DNA of 64,000 nt. Source: a bacterium. GTDB lineage: Bacteria; Zhuqueibacterota; QNDG01; JAGLOF01. The stretch covers positions 125,503-189,502 of the forward strand of contig JAFGRY010000049.1 of the NCBI GenBank assembly GCA_016934955.1, given 5' to 3'. Made by a program: the position numbers and the translations under genes. The notes under the pieces were generated by a model. The model was not told the DNA's origin, made no database searches, and saw only the letters and a list, made by a program, of their open reading frames with translations. Of this stretch, positions 35,712 to 44,952 are shown piece after piece (position 1 is the first letter of the stretch; every line of letters begins with the position of its first letter).

Positions 35712-36968
35712 GTGCACAATAAAATTAAATTAAGCGTTTTCAGTCTCCTGCTGTTTGTCGTAATCATTGCAGGTCAGCTGCAGTTTTACGGCTGTGCCGG
35801 ATCCGGCAGCCAGATCAGCCCTGAGCGTGAGCAGGCGATTCGCGATTCCCTGCGGCAGGTGCTTGTGTGGGATCTTCAAAAGAACATGAGTATCGCCATG
35901 ATCGCGTTCCAGAACGGCGAATGGGAAAAAGCGGCCCATTACTATAACATCGTATTAAAAGCGGATACCATCGGCGCATATACCACCGTGAAATATCAGA
36001 ATCTGGCGCACTGCTATGTCAACCTCTCCAAGCCCGACAGCGCCACAATCATTTTCCGGGAAGGGATCAAACGCTATCCCGAACACGCCTACTTCTACAA
36101 CGGCCTCGGATATATCCTTCGCAGAAGCGGCGAAACCGAAGAGGCGATCGACATGTACGAGAAATACGCCGAATTGAGACCCGACGAACTCGACACCTAC
36201 AATGTACTCGCCGATCTTTACCGGGATGCCGGGAATAATGAACAGGCAATCGCATGGCTCCGGAAACTGGTTGACAAGGAACCTGAAAACCTGTCGGCCC
36301 GGGAAAAATTGAGCGAGCTTCTCCGCACCACCGGCGATGTGGAGGCGATCATCGCCCAGCAGCGCCATCTGGTGGAACAGGATTCAATGAACCTCAATTA
36401 CCGCCGGACACTCGCCGAGACCTACTACAATGAGGCCCAGTACGACAACGCCATCGAACAGCTCGAGTTCATCATCAGCATCGATGCAGACGATGTTGTC
36501 TCGCTGGAAAAACTGGCGGACTGCCATAAGGTTCTGAAACAGTATGATGAGGCAGTGGTCATCTACAATCGTCTTATCAAACTAAATCCCCAAGACAAGA
36601 AAAATATGTGCCAGCTGGCCCTGGTGTATGTCGATCTCGGCAGATACACGCAGGCGCTCCGGCAGGCCGACAAGGCGCTGAGCATCGACAGGAACTACGG
36701 CCTGGCATACCTGACCAAGGGCATCGTCTATGAGACCGCTGCGCAAAAATGTATCGAAAAGAAAAGCGGCAAGATCGACTACAGTGACAAGCTCGTTTTC
36801 CAAATGGCCTACGACGAATTTGAGAAAGCCCAGAACGACCTGTCCCAGCGTCAGGACGCGAGCCGTCATCTGACCTATCTTCAGGATCAGATTCCGACCA
36901 CGGGTGACCGGTTCATGCATAAGAAGCAGACTCGTCCTGAAGGGGACTGCTATAACTGGATCAAGTAG
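35712..36968 (+). CDS. TPR-repeat lipoprotein
   Basis: A 418-residue exported protein made almost wholly of tetratricopeptide repeats, about nine from residue 55 to 375 (for example NGEWEKAAHYYNIVL, SGETEEAIDMYEKYA, LKQYDEAVVIYNRLI). The signal sequence ends LQFYGC, a plausible lipobox. TPR lipoproteins usually scaffold envelope assemblies. The start is GTG at 35712 with a strong AGGAGG site. It ends 2 nt before rpiB, so the downstream metabolic genes probably share its transcript. Confidence 0.85.
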   Translation: MHNKIKLSVFSLLLFVVIIAGQLQFYGCAGSGSQISPEREQAIRDSLRQVLVWDLQKNMSIAMIAFQNGEWEKAAHYYNIVLKADTIGAYTTVKYQNLAHCYVNLSKPDSATIIFREGIKRYPEHAYFYNGLGYILRRSGETEEAIDMYEKYAELRPDELDTYNVLADLYRDAGNNEQAIAWLRKLVDKEPENLSAREKLSELLRTTGDVEAIIAQQRHLVEQDSMNLNYRRTLAETYYNEAQYDNAIEQLEFIISIDADDVVSLEKLADCHKVLKQYDEAVVIYNRLIKLNPQDKKNMCQLALVYVDLGRYTQALRQADKALSIDRNYGLAYLTKGIVYETAAQKCIEKKSGKIDYSDKLVFQMAYDEFEKAQNDLSQRQDASRHLTYLQDQIPTTGDRFMHKKQTRPEGDCYNWIK

Positions 36969-36970
36969 CC

Positions 36971-37423
36971 ATGGGTTCGTCATGTTCAGTCGCATTGGGT
37001 TCTGATCATGCCGGATATCAGCTGAAAGAGCGCATAAAAGAGTATTTAACCGCGCAAAAAATTCCTTTTGAAGATTTCGGCACCCATTCCCAGGATTCCG
37101 TTGACTACCCGGACACCGCTGTCCGGGTATCACATTCCGTCAGGGATCGGAAGCACACATACGGCGTTCTGATCTGCGGAAGCGGCATAGGAATGTCCAT
37201 AACCGCCAATAAAGTAGCGGGTATCCGTGCGGCTCTCTGTACCTCCGTCACCCACGCGCGTATGGGCAGGCTGCATAACGACGCCAATATTCTGACCCTG
37301 GGAGAACGGTATACCGATCCCGACGCGGCGGTCGATATCGTCGATACTTTTTTACGTACGGAGTTCGAAGGCGGTCGGCATCAGCGACGTATTGATAAAA
37401 TTCACCGGCTGACCGGCTGCTGA
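36971..37423 (+). CDS. rpiB: Ribose 5-phosphate isomerase B
   Basis: A 150-residue RpiB/LacAB-family isomerase interconverting ribose 5-phosphate and ribulose 5-phosphate. [11 protein letters not shown], the phosphate-binding DYPD, the catalytic Cys in [16 protein letters not shown] and GIRAAL are present. It is followed by glyA, a common pairing in bacteria. Confidence 0.95.
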   Translation: MGSSCSVALGSDHAGYQLKERIKEYLTAQKIPFEDFGTHSQDSVDYPDTAVRVSHSVRDRKHTYGVLICGSGIGMSITANKVAGIRAALCTSVTHARMGRLHNDANILTLGERYTDPDAAVDIVDTFLRTEFEGGRHQRRIDKIHRLTGC

Positions 37424-37452
37424 CAACCACCATTTCATTTTACGGAGTTTTC

Positions 37453-38736
37453 ATGGATACGCTCAAGTCTTTCGATCCCGAGATATTTCAGGCCATCAGC
37501 GGTGAACACGACCGTGAGAATTTCACTCTGGAGATGATCGCTTCCGAGAATTTCGTCAGCAAAGCGGTGCTGCAGGCGCTTGGCAGTGTCATGACCAACA
37601 AATACGCCGAGGGATATCCGGGTAACCGGTACTACGGCGGCTGCACTTTTGTCGACAGCGCGGAAGATCTGGCAAGAGACCGCGCGAAACAGCTTTTTTC
37701 CTGCGACTATGCCAATGTGCAGCCCCATTCCGGCTCACAGGCGAATATGGCGGTCTATATGACCTATCTCCAGCCTGGTGACACGGTTCTGGGAATGGAC
37801 CTGGCTCACGGCGGCCATCTCACCCATGGAAGTCCGGTAAATTTCTCCGGAAAGCTCTACAATTTCGTTTCCTACGGTGTGGACAGGGAAACCGGCACCA
37901 TCGATTTTGACACGGTCTGGAAACAGGCCCGGGAACACAAACCGAAAATGATCGTCACCGGCGCGAGCGCCTATCCCCGCTTCATCGACTATGCAGCATT
38001 CCGTGAAATCGCGGATGAAATCGGCGCCTTCCTGATTGCCGACATCGCTCACCCGGCCGGGCTGATCGCCACCGGGCAGCACCCCGACCCTCTTCCCTAT
38101 TGTGATGTGGTAACCACCACCACTCATAAAACATTGAGAGGCCCCAGGGGTGGCATGATCCTCATGGGGAAAGACCGGGAAAATCCCTTCGGTATCGTGG
38201 CCAAAAAATCAGGCCGGGTCCGGATGATGTCCGAACTGATCGACAGTACCGTCATGCCGGGTATTCAGGGCGGTCCCCTGATGCATGTGATCGCGGCAAA
38301 AGCCGTGGGATTCAAGGAAAACCTCGAACCGGGTTTCACCGACTACTGCAAGCAGGTAATCCGCAATGCGTCCGCGCTGGCGGAAAAGATGACCGGGCTG
38401 GGATACCGCCTCGTATCCGGCGGCACCGACAACCATCTTATACTGGTTGATCTTTCCGATAAAGAATTTTCCGGCAAAGCCGCTGAAAACGCCCTCGAGG
38501 CGGCGGGAATCACCGTCAATAAAAACATGGTGCCGTTCGACCAGAAGAGTCCCTTCGTTACCAGCGGCATACGCGTGGGAACAGCCGCACTCACGACACG
38601 CGGCATGAAGGAAGATGAGATGGTCTATATCGCCGGCCTCATCCACCGCGTTCTTTCCGATCATAAAGATGAAGCACTGCTCTCGTCCGTGAGAAACGAG
38701 ATCCGCGAATTCGGCAAGAACTACCTCTTGGATTGA
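37453..38736 (+). CDS. glyA: Serine hydroxymethyltransferase
   Basis: A 427-residue PLP enzyme interconverting serine and glycine with tetrahydrofolate, supplying one-carbon units for thymidylate and purines. [23 protein letters not shown], the PLP lysine in [14 protein letters not shown] and the length are typical. Placed between rpiB and dCMP deaminase in a run of nucleotide-related genes. Confidence 0.97.
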   Translation: MDTLKSFDPEIFQAISGEHDRENFTLEMIASENFVSKAVLQALGSVMTNKYAEGYPGNRYYGGCTFVDSAEDLARDRAKQLFSCDYANVQPHSGSQANMAVYMTYLQPGDTVLGMDLAHGGHLTHGSPVNFSGKLYNFVSYGVDRETGTIDFDTVWKQAREHKPKMIVTGASAYPRFIDYAAFREIADEIGAFLIADIAHPAGLIATGQHPDPLPYCDVVTTTTHKTLRGPRGGMILMGKDRENPFGIVAKKSGRVRMMSELIDSTVMPGIQGGPLMHVIAAKAVGFKENLEPGFTDYCKQVIRNASALAEKMTGLGYRLVSGGTDNHLILVDLSDKEFSGKAAENALEAAGITVNKNMVPFDQKSPFVTSGIRVGTAALTTRGMKEDEMVYIAGLIHRVLSDHKDEALLSSVRNEIREFGKNYLLD

Positions 38737-38738
38737 CG

Positions 38739-39200
38739 ATGGTGATGGAGAGCGGCCGTTCCCGGCCACCCTGGGATGATTATTTCATGGAAATCGCCTC
38801 GCTTGTTGCGACCCGTTCCACCTGCATCCGGCGCAATGTAGGAGCAGTAATCGTCCGCAACAAGCGCATACTCGCCACCGGATACAACGGGGCGCCCAGA
38901 GGGACTCCCCACTGTACCGATATAGGCTGTCTTCGCGACAAACTGAAGGTCAGGTCCGGAGAGAGGCATGAGCTCTGCCGCGGCACCCATGCCGAGCAGA
39001 ATGCGATCATTCAGGCAGCGGCGAGCAGCACCTCCATTGAGGATGGAATTCTCTATTCCACCCATCATCCCTGTTCATTATGCACAAAGATGCTGATAAA
39101 CGCAGGTATCAAACGCGTCTATTTCCGGGAAGGCTATCCCGATGATCTGGCCAAGGAACTGGCCGCAGAAGCCGGTATGGAACTGATCAAATTAGTGTAG
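38739..39200 (+). CDS. dCMP deaminase (ComEB family)
   Basis: A 153-residue zinc deaminase converting dCMP to dUMP, the substrate for thymidylate synthesis. The catalytic zinc site is [11 protein letters not shown] and HPCSLCTKM, with an additional Cys/His group (IGCLRDK, ERHELC) as in dCMP deaminases. The start is ATG at 38739 or 38745; both lie just after the glyA stop. Next to nrdR and glyA it fits a dNTP-supply operon. Confidence 0.93.
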   Translation: MVMESGRSRPPWDDYFMEIASLVATRSTCIRRNVGAVIVRNKRILATGYNGAPRGTPHCTDIGCLRDKLKVRSGERHELCRGTHAEQNAIIQAAASSTSIEDGILYSTHHPCSLCTKMLINAGIKRVYFREGYPDDLAKELAAEAGMELIKLV

Positions 39201-39213
39201 AGGGGTATTCCCC

Positions 39214-39666
39214 ATGCGCTGTCCTTTCTGCGCCCATGATGAAGACAAGGTAGTTGACTCCCGTTCCCGTGAGGACGGGCGCGTTGTCCGTCGCAGACGC
39301 CTCTGTCTCGCCTGCGGTCAGCGGTTCAGCACCATCGAAGAGATCGAGGACAAAACGTTATATGTGATCAAGTCCGATAACCGGAGGGAAGAGTACGATC
39401 GCAACAAGCTGATGCGGGGTTTGAAAATAGCCTGCAGCAAGCGGCCCGTATCTATAGAACGCCTGGAGCAGCTCGCGACGGAGATCGAAATAAGCATTCA
39501 GGCCGAGTTTGTCAAGGAAGTGCGAAGCAGAAAGATCGGGGAAATGGTCTCCCGCCGTTTACGGGAGATCGATGAAGTGGCGTATGTCCGTTTCGCTTCC
39601 GTGTACCGAAACTTCAAGGATAAAGATGAGTTTCTCAAGGAACTGAATGAATTGAAAACCAACTGA
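39214..39666 (+). CDS. nrdR: Transcriptional repressor NrdR
   Basis: A 150-residue repressor of ribonucleotide reductase genes. The N-terminal zinc ribbon has CPFC (residues 3-6) and CLAC (31-34); the ATP-cone domain (about 46-136) senses ATP/dATP, starting VIKSDNRREEYDRNKLMRGL. It should bind the two NrdR boxes in front of nrdJ at 24743-24788. A GAGGGG site precedes the ATG. Confidence 0.97.
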   Translation: MRCPFCAHDEDKVVDSRSREDGRVVRRRRLCLACGQRFSTIEEIEDKTLYVIKSDNRREEYDRNKLMRGLKIACSKRPVSIERLEQLATEIEISIQAEFVKEVRSRKIGEMVSRRLREIDEVAYVRFASVYRNFKDKDEFLKELNELKTN

Positions 39667-39695
39667 CGCCTGTACACAAACATATTGGAGAGTGC

Positions 39696-41024
39696 ATGTT
39701 TCGCAAAAAAAGTTTCAGGGGCGGCGCCCATCCGCATGACGAGAAACGCTGGTCAGCAGATATGGCAATTCAGGAAATGCCGCTGCCGGGCACGGTGATT
39801 ATCCCTGTGCAGCAGCACATCGGAGCCCCCGCTGACATCATCGTTGAGAAAGGAGACGCAGTAAAAAAAGGTCAGCCGCTCACCAAAACATCGAAATTTG
39901 TATCGGTTCCGGTGCACGCATCCATTTCAGGCACGGTTGCCGCGGTCGAGAAACGTCCCCACCCCTTCGGTACCGACCTGACCTCGATCGTCATCGAGAG
40001 TGATGGAAACGATGCATGGGCCGCCGAACCGGTCATGAATCCCGACTATCTTTCCCTCGGCACTGACAAGATGGTGCAGATAATCGGCGAGGCGGGTATT
40101 GCGGGCATGGGGGGCGCCGCCTTCCCCAGTCACGTAAAACTCTCCCCTCCGGCCGATAAACCGGTCGACACGCTCATTCTGAACGGTGTGGAGTGCGAAC
40201 CATACCTTACTTCAGATTACCGACTCATGCTCGAACGGCCCGATGATATTCTGGCAGGTCTGCAGATTATTATGAAAATTCTGGGTCTGACCAAGGCCTT
40301 CATCGGCATCGAAGCGAACAAACCCAGGGCGATTGCACTGCTCAGGGAAAAATGCGCCGAAAAAAAGAATATCGCCATCGTCCCTCTGGCCGTTAAATAC
40401 CCCCAGGGGGCGGAAAAACAGCTGATAAAAGCGGTCAGCGGCCGCAGCGTGCCCAGCGGCGGTCTGCCCATGGACGTCGGATGCCTGGTGCACAATGTCG
40501 GAACCGCCGCCGCCATCTATGAAGCGGTGGCCATGGGCAAGCCCCTCATCGAGCGGATCGTCTCCGTGACGGGACCGGGGGTGCGGAAACCCAGAAATAT
40601 CAAGGCCAGGATCGGGACTCCCTTCGCCGATCTGATCGAATTCTGCGGCGGCTACACCCAGAAAGCGGCCAAAGTGATCAACGGCGGCCCCATGATGGGA
40701 ATCGCCCAGACCACCATCGCCGTTCCCGTCATCAAGGGCACCTCTGGCATTCTCGTCCTCGATGAACGGACGGCCGCCGGCAGCGACGAGCTCCCCTGCA
40801 TATCCTGCGCCCGCTGCGTCGATGTTTGTCCGATGAACCTGCTTCCCAATCACATCGCGGCCTTCATCGAGCACAACCGGGTCGAAGATGCTCAAAAGAT
40901 GGGCTTGTTCGACTGCATGGAATGCAGCACCTGCAGTTTTATCTGTCCAGCGAAACGGAATCTCGTGCACTACATAAAACTTGGCAAAGCCCTCTGGAAT
41001 GAAGCGCAGAAGAAAACCGGCTGA
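39696..41024 (+). CDS. rnfC: Rnf electron transport complex subunit C
   Basis: A 442-residue peripheral subunit of the Rnf ferredoxin:NAD oxidoreductase that pumps Na+ or H+. The N-terminal barrel-sandwich (VEKGDAVKKGQPLT), the NADH/FMN-type domain (GEAGIAGMGGAAFPSHVKL) and two C-terminal 4Fe-4S motifs (CISCARCVDVCP and CMECSTCSFICP) are intact. It lacks the long C-terminal repeats found in some proteobacterial RnfC. First gene of rnfCDGEA. Confidence 0.95.
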   Translation: MFRKKSFRGGAHPHDEKRWSADMAIQEMPLPGTVIIPVQQHIGAPADIIVEKGDAVKKGQPLTKTSKFVSVPVHASISGTVAAVEKRPHPFGTDLTSIVIESDGNDAWAAEPVMNPDYLSLGTDKMVQIIGEAGIAGMGGAAFPSHVKLSPPADKPVDTLILNGVECEPYLTSDYRLMLERPDDILAGLQIIMKILGLTKAFIGIEANKPRAIALLREKCAEKKNIAIVPLAVKYPQGAEKQLIKAVSGRSVPSGGLPMDVGCLVHNVGTAAAIYEAVAMGKPLIERIVSVTGPGVRKPRNIKARIGTPFADLIEFCGGYTQKAAKVINGGPMMGIAQTTIAVPVIKGTSGILVLDERTAAGSDELPCISCARCVDVCPMNLLPNHIAAFIEHNRVEDAQKMGLFDCMECSTCSFICPAKRNLVHYIKLGKALWNEAQKKTG

Positions 41025-41056
41025 ACAGGCGCGCCGGTAATGGAGGAATAAATCAA

Positions 41057-42085
41057 ATGGAAAGATCGTTGCGCATATCTCCTTCTCCCCACATCAAGGA
41101 TGCTGAATCGGTCACCCGGATCATGTACATGGTTGTCCTTGCCCTCATCCCTGCCGGTGTCTGGGGGGTCTATATATTCGGAACACAGGCACTCTGGGTA
41201 ATCGTCGTGTCCATTCTTGCCGCCATGGGATCCGAGTTTCTCTTCGCGAAAATGATGAAGCGCCCGGTACGAGTGTTCGACGGAAGCGCCGTGATAACCG
41301 GAATCCTGCTCGCCTATAACGTTCCCGCGGAAGTGCCCCTCTGGCTTCCGGCGATCGGCGCCGTTGTCGGTGTCGGCATCGGAAAAATGACGTTCGGCGG
41401 ACTCGGGTACAACCCCCTTAACCCGGCGCTGGTCGGACGCGCCTTTCTCATGGCATCCTGGCCGGCAAGTATGACCATTTTTAAAACCGCCCCCGCAGGC
41501 CTGTCTCTCTCGGGAATCGATGTGGTGACCTCTGCCACTCCCCTGAATGTGTTCAAGGCGTCAAGAGAGATACTCGCGAACAGCGGCGCCCACACTGCCG
41601 AGGAAGTGACCCAGGCCACCCAGACCATATCAGAACTGTACAACGCCAACGCCGCCCTCTTTTTCGGCAAAGTCGGGGGCTGTATCGGAGAAACGTCGGT
41701 ACTGCTGCTTCTCATCGGCGCCGTCTTCCTTATGTATAAACGGGTCATCGGATGGAAGATCCCCTTCTCCTACATCGGAACCGTTATCATACTGACTTGG
41801 ATTTTCGGGGGCACGGAAGGACTCTTCTCGGGCAATCCGCTCTTCCATATTCTTTCCGGAGGACTGATTCTCGGCGCATTTTTCATGGCCACCGATATGG
41901 TGACCTCACCGGTCACCTTCAAGGGCAGAATTATCTTCGGTATCGGATGCGGCGTGCTGACGGTCGTGATCAGGCTGTGGGGAGGATACCCGGAAGGCGT
42001 ATCCTATTCCATTCTCCTGATGAATCTGACCACGCCGCTGCTGGACAGATTTACAAAACCAACACCTTTCGGAGGGAAAGAGTAG
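41057..42085 (+). CDS. rnfD: Rnf electron transport complex subunit D
   Basis: A 342-residue membrane protein with about nine or ten helices; the family carries a covalently bound FMN on threonine, likely in VVTSATPLNVF (near residue 157). ISPSPHIK at the start and FGGLGYNPLNPAL are family features. Next to rnfG with no gap. Confidence 0.94.
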   Translation: MERSLRISPSPHIKDAESVTRIMYMVVLALIPAGVWGVYIFGTQALWVIVVSILAAMGSEFLFAKMMKRPVRVFDGSAVITGILLAYNVPAEVPLWLPAIGAVVGVGIGKMTFGGLGYNPLNPALVGRAFLMASWPASMTIFKTAPAGLSLSGIDVVTSATPLNVFKASREILANSGAHTAEEVTQATQTISELYNANAALFFGKVGGCIGETSVLLLLIGAVFLMYKRVIGWKIPFSYIGTVIILTWIFGGTEGLFSGNPLFHILSGGLILGAFFMATDMVTSPVTFKGRIIFGIGCGVLTVVIRLWGGYPEGVSYSILLMNLTTPLLDRFTKPTPFGGKE

Positions 42086-42676
42086 ATGAAAGATATTCCT
42101 CATTTCGCGCTGGTGTTAACCGTGGTGGCCTGCTTTTCAGCCGGCTCACTCGCCTGGCTCAATACAATAACGAGGCCCAGGATCATCGCCCAGCAGCAGC
42201 AGGAACTGGACGCGGGAATCATGCAGGTGCTTCCCGGTTCGGAAAACGGCGTGATCAAGGCCGTCGAAAACGACGGGACCGTCTCGTTTTACAAAGGGTA
42301 CCGCAACGCCGATTCCACATCACTTATCGGATATGCCTTTCTCATCGCCCCCCAGGGATATTCCAGTAACATACGCACCATTGTCGGTATCGATTCATCC
42401 TGTTCCCGGGTGCTCTCAATAAAGGTCCTTTCCCAGAAAGAGACGCCGGGACTGGGCACAAAATGTGAGGAGATCAGGTCCGGTGAGACCGCTCCCTGGT
42501 TTCAGGAACAGTTCAGAAACAAGCCGTATGCAGACCTGATTCTCGATAAGGACGGTGGGACCATCGAATCGATTACCGGTGCGACCATCACTTCCCGCGC
42601 CATTATGCTCGGTGTTGCGTCCAGGATGGAGCTGCTGCGTGATGAGCTGGATATTCCGAACACAATGATCAACTGA
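42086..42676 (+). CDS. rnfG: Rnf electron transport complex subunit G
   Basis: A 196-residue subunit with one N-terminal membrane helix (about 6-25) and an exported FMN-binding domain. The covalent FMN threonine is in SITGATITSRA. It also shows ETPGLGTKC, matching the family. Follows rnfD directly. Confidence 0.93.
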   Translation: MKDIPHFALVLTVVACFSAGSLAWLNTITRPRIIAQQQQELDAGIMQVLPGSENGVIKAVENDGTVSFYKGYRNADSTSLIGYAFLIAPQGYSSNIRTIVGIDSSCSRVLSIKVLSQKETPGLGTKCEEIRSGETAPWFQEQFRNKPYADLILDKDGGTIESITGATITSRAIMLGVASRMELLRDELDIPNTMIN

Positions 42677-42692
42677 TCGATTTGGAGGCACC

Positions 42693-43295
42693 ATGACCCT
42701 GACTAAAGAATTTCTCAAGGGGCTTTATAAAGAGAACCCCGTCTTCCGCCTGATGCTGGGTTTGTGTCCGGTACTGGCAACATCCACGTCAGTGAACAAT
42801 GCCATCGGCATGGGATCCGCCACGCTTTTCGTGCTTCTGTCCTCGAATATCGTGGTTTCTCTGATCAGAAAGGCCGTTCCCGGGAAAATTCGTATTCCCG
42901 TATTCATCATCGTAATCGCCACATTCGTCACGATCGTCGAGATGGTGATGGCCGGCTTCTTTCCCGCCCTGAGCAAATCGCTGGGCAACTTCATCTCATT
43001 GATCGTTGTCAACTGCATCATTCTCGGACGGGCCGAAGCCTTCGCGAGTAAAAATTCAGTTTTCAGATCCATTCTTGACGGGCTGGGCATGGGACTGGGA
43101 TTCGCTCTGGCGATGATCATTATTGCGACGTTCAGGGAAATTCTGGGAAACGGCACCTGGCTGGGTATTCCGGTACTCGGAGAATCTTTCAATCCGATAA
43201 CGATCTTCATTCTCTCGCCCGGCGCTTTTCTGACCATCGGGTATCTCATCGGATTCTTCAACTGGTTTGAATCCCGCCGGCTCGCCGGCAAATAA
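42693..43295 (+). CDS. rnfE: Rnf electron transport complex subunit E
   Basis: A 200-residue six-helix membrane protein. LGLCPVLATSTSVNNAIGMG near the N-terminus is the RnfE/NqrD signature with its helix-embedded cysteine, part of the transmembrane 2Fe-2S site shared with RnfA. Confidence 0.95.
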   Translation: MTLTKEFLKGLYKENPVFRLMLGLCPVLATSTSVNNAIGMGSATLFVLLSSNIVVSLIRKAVPGKIRIPVFIIVIATFVTIVEMVMAGFFPALSKSLGNFISLIVVNCIILGRAEAFASKNSVFRSILDGLGMGLGFALAMIIIATFREILGNGTWLGIPVLGESFNPITIFILSPGAFLTIGYLIGFFNWFESRRLAGK

Positions 43296-43318
43296 CGGCT
43301 TAAAAAAGGATTGTACCT

Positions 43319-43957
43319 ATGGATTTCCAATCACTTTTTGTCATTTCAATTGGGGCGATCTTCGTTTCCAATTTCGTTTTATCCCGATTTCTCGGTATCT
43401 GCCCCTATATCGGCGTGTCCAAACAGCTCGATTCTGCCCTCGGAATGGGAATGGCCGTCATTTTTGTCATGAGTATGGCTTCGGTGGTTACCTGGTCCAT
43501 CTATACATTTTTCCTCGCCCCCACCCAGGCCAATGTTCTGTATCTTATCTTCATGAAGGGCAGCGGTTCCCCTCCGGATCTTACGTATCTGCGCACGATA
43601 TCCTTTATTCTCGTGATCGCGACCCTCGTCCAGTTCGTTGAAATGGTTATCCAGAAACTGAGCCCCGGCCTCTACCGTTCGCTCGGCATCTATCTGCCCC
43701 TGATCACTACGAACTGCGCGGTTCTCGGCGTATCGCTCCTGAATATCGACAGCAGCTACTCGTTTATTGAAAGCCTGGTCAACGGATTCATGTCCGGTGT
43801 CGGTTTCACTCTTGCCCTTGTCCTTATGGCCGGACTGAGAGAAAAGCTCGAGCTCGCGAACGTTCCAAAAGCGATGAAAGGCGCCCCGATCGCTTTTATC
43901 ATGGCGGGACTGATGTCACTGGCATTCTTCGGATTTGCGGGGCTCAAACTCGGTTAA
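43319..43957 (+). CDS. rnfA: Rnf electron transport complex subunit A
   Basis: A 212-residue six-helix membrane protein homologous to RnfE/NqrE. SRFLGICPYIGVSK and TTNCAVLGVSL contain the conserved cysteines for the intramembrane iron-sulfur centre. In most operons rnfB follows here; instead tatC begins 6 nt later. Confidence 0.95.
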   Translation: MDFQSLFVISIGAIFVSNFVLSRFLGICPYIGVSKQLDSALGMGMAVIFVMSMASVVTWSIYTFFLAPTQANVLYLIFMKGSGSPPDLTYLRTISFILVIATLVQFVEMVIQKLSPGLYRSLGIYLPLITTNCAVLGVSLLNIDSSYSFIESLVNGFMSGVGFTLALVLMAGLREKLELANVPKAMKGAPIAFIMAGLMSLAFFGFAGLKLG

Positions 43958-43963
43958 TTGCCC

Positions 43964-44752
43964 ATGCGCAGGGAAAAAAAACAGAAAGAGATCGACACCA
44001 AGGAGATGCCGTTCCTCGCCCATCTCGAAGAACTGAGATGGTGTATTCTCAAAAGCGTCCTCTCCGTCTTTATCGCCATGATCGCCGCCTTTCCCTTCAC
44101 CGGGATCATGCTGACAGTGCTCACCCTGCCCAACAATCATCTCGCCGAACCGGCGAAGCTTATATTTCTCAAACCGACGGGGATGCTCGTTGTCCGCATT
44201 GAAATCGCCATTGCAGTCGGCGTGATCGTATCCATACCGGTCATTTTTTATCAGCTCTGGAAATTTCTCATGCCGGGGCTGCACGCGCACGAACGACGGT
44301 ATTTTCTCCCCGCCCTGCTTTTCACAACGGTCTGTTTTCTCGCCGGCGCCGTTTTTTCCTATTTCGTTATCATTCCCACCGTGCTTCCGTTTCTCTTCGG
44401 CATGGGAACGGATACGATTGAAGCGACGATCAACATCACGGAATACATGAGTTTCGTTATCAGGCTGATCCTGGTAGCGGGCCTTGTATTCGAACTGCCG
44501 GTGCTCTCCCTGTTCCTCACCAGAATCGGCATTCTCTCTCCCTCGTTCCTCAAACGGTACCGCCGCTACGGCATTGTCCTTATTTTTCTTGTTTCCGCTA
44601 TTCTCACTCCCCCAGATCCGATGAGCCAGATACTGATGGCGGCGCCCCTGCTGCTGCTGTATGAAGTAAGTATCTGGATCTCGGTGATCGTGCAAAGGAA
44701 AAAAATAGAGGAAGAAGAAGATGAGGACTGCAAAGAGGAAACAGGAGGCTGA
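43964..44752 (+). CDS. tatC: Sec-independent protein translocase TatC
   Basis: A 262-residue six-helix receptor for twin-arginine signal peptides. The N-terminal FLAHLEELRW is the key signal-binding motif, and FYQLWKFLMPGLHAHERRY and SAILTPPDPMSQ are typical. The ATG at 43964 is preferred to an in-frame TTG two codons earlier. The C-terminus is very acidic (EEEEDEDCKEE). No tatA/tatB is adjacent. Confidence 0.95.
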   Translation: MRREKKQKEIDTKEMPFLAHLEELRWCILKSVLSVFIAMIAAFPFTGIMLTVLTLPNNHLAEPAKLIFLKPTGMLVVRIEIAIAVGVIVSIPVIFYQLWKFLMPGLHAHERRYFLPALLFTTVCFLAGAVFSYFVIIPTVLPFLFGMGTDTIEATINITEYMSFVIRLILVAGLVFELPVLSLFLTRIGILSPSFLKRYRRYGIVLIFLVSAILTPPDPMSQILMAAPLLLLYEVSIWISVIVQRKKIEEEEDEDCKEETGG

Positions 44753-44761
44753 CCATATACG

Positions 44762-44792
44762 AAACGGGACTGCCGTGACGGCAGCCCCGTTT
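44762..44792. terminator. Stem-loop between tatC and tRNA-Arg
   Basis: AAACGGG-A-CTGCCG, loop TGA, CGGCAG-C-CCCGTTT forms a long stem that can serve both the tatC transcript and, on the minus strand, the tRNA transcript. T-runs are short on both sides. Confidence 0.65.
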
Positions 44793-44797
44793 GCGTG

Positions 44798-44871
44798 TAC
44801 GCCCGAAGGGAATCGAACCCCCAGCCTTTGGAACCGGAATCCAACGCTCTATCCAATTGAGCTACGGGCGC
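44798..44871 (-). tRNA. tRNA-Arg (anticodon CCG)
   Basis: Cloverleaf on the minus strand: acceptor GCGCCCG with CGGGCGT, D-arm GCTCAATTGGATAGAGC, anticodon stem TTGGA/TCCAA with loop TTCCGGT (anticodon CCG), and T-arm GGGGGTTCGATTCCCTT. CCA is not encoded. It reads CGG arginine codons. Confidence 0.95.
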
Positions 44872-44886
44872 GTTTTATTGAGCATA

Positions 44887-44915
44887 AGTTTAATAAAAAT
44901 TGGCAACAAAGTCAA
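44887..44915 (-). promoter_or_regulatory. Sigma-70 promoter of tRNA-Arg
   Basis: TTGACT (44910-44915), 17 nt, TAAACT (44887-44892) on the minus strand, about 15 nt before the mature tRNA end. Confidence 0.78.
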
Positions 44916-44952
44916 GAAAAATCAAAGTGCAACAGTAAAAAATGAAGGAACC

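Noticed and set aside
44791-44952. Upstream extension of the racemase frame across the tRNA region
   Set aside because: It would translate through the antisense of tRNA-Arg; ATG 44953 has a ribosome site and begins the conserved domain.
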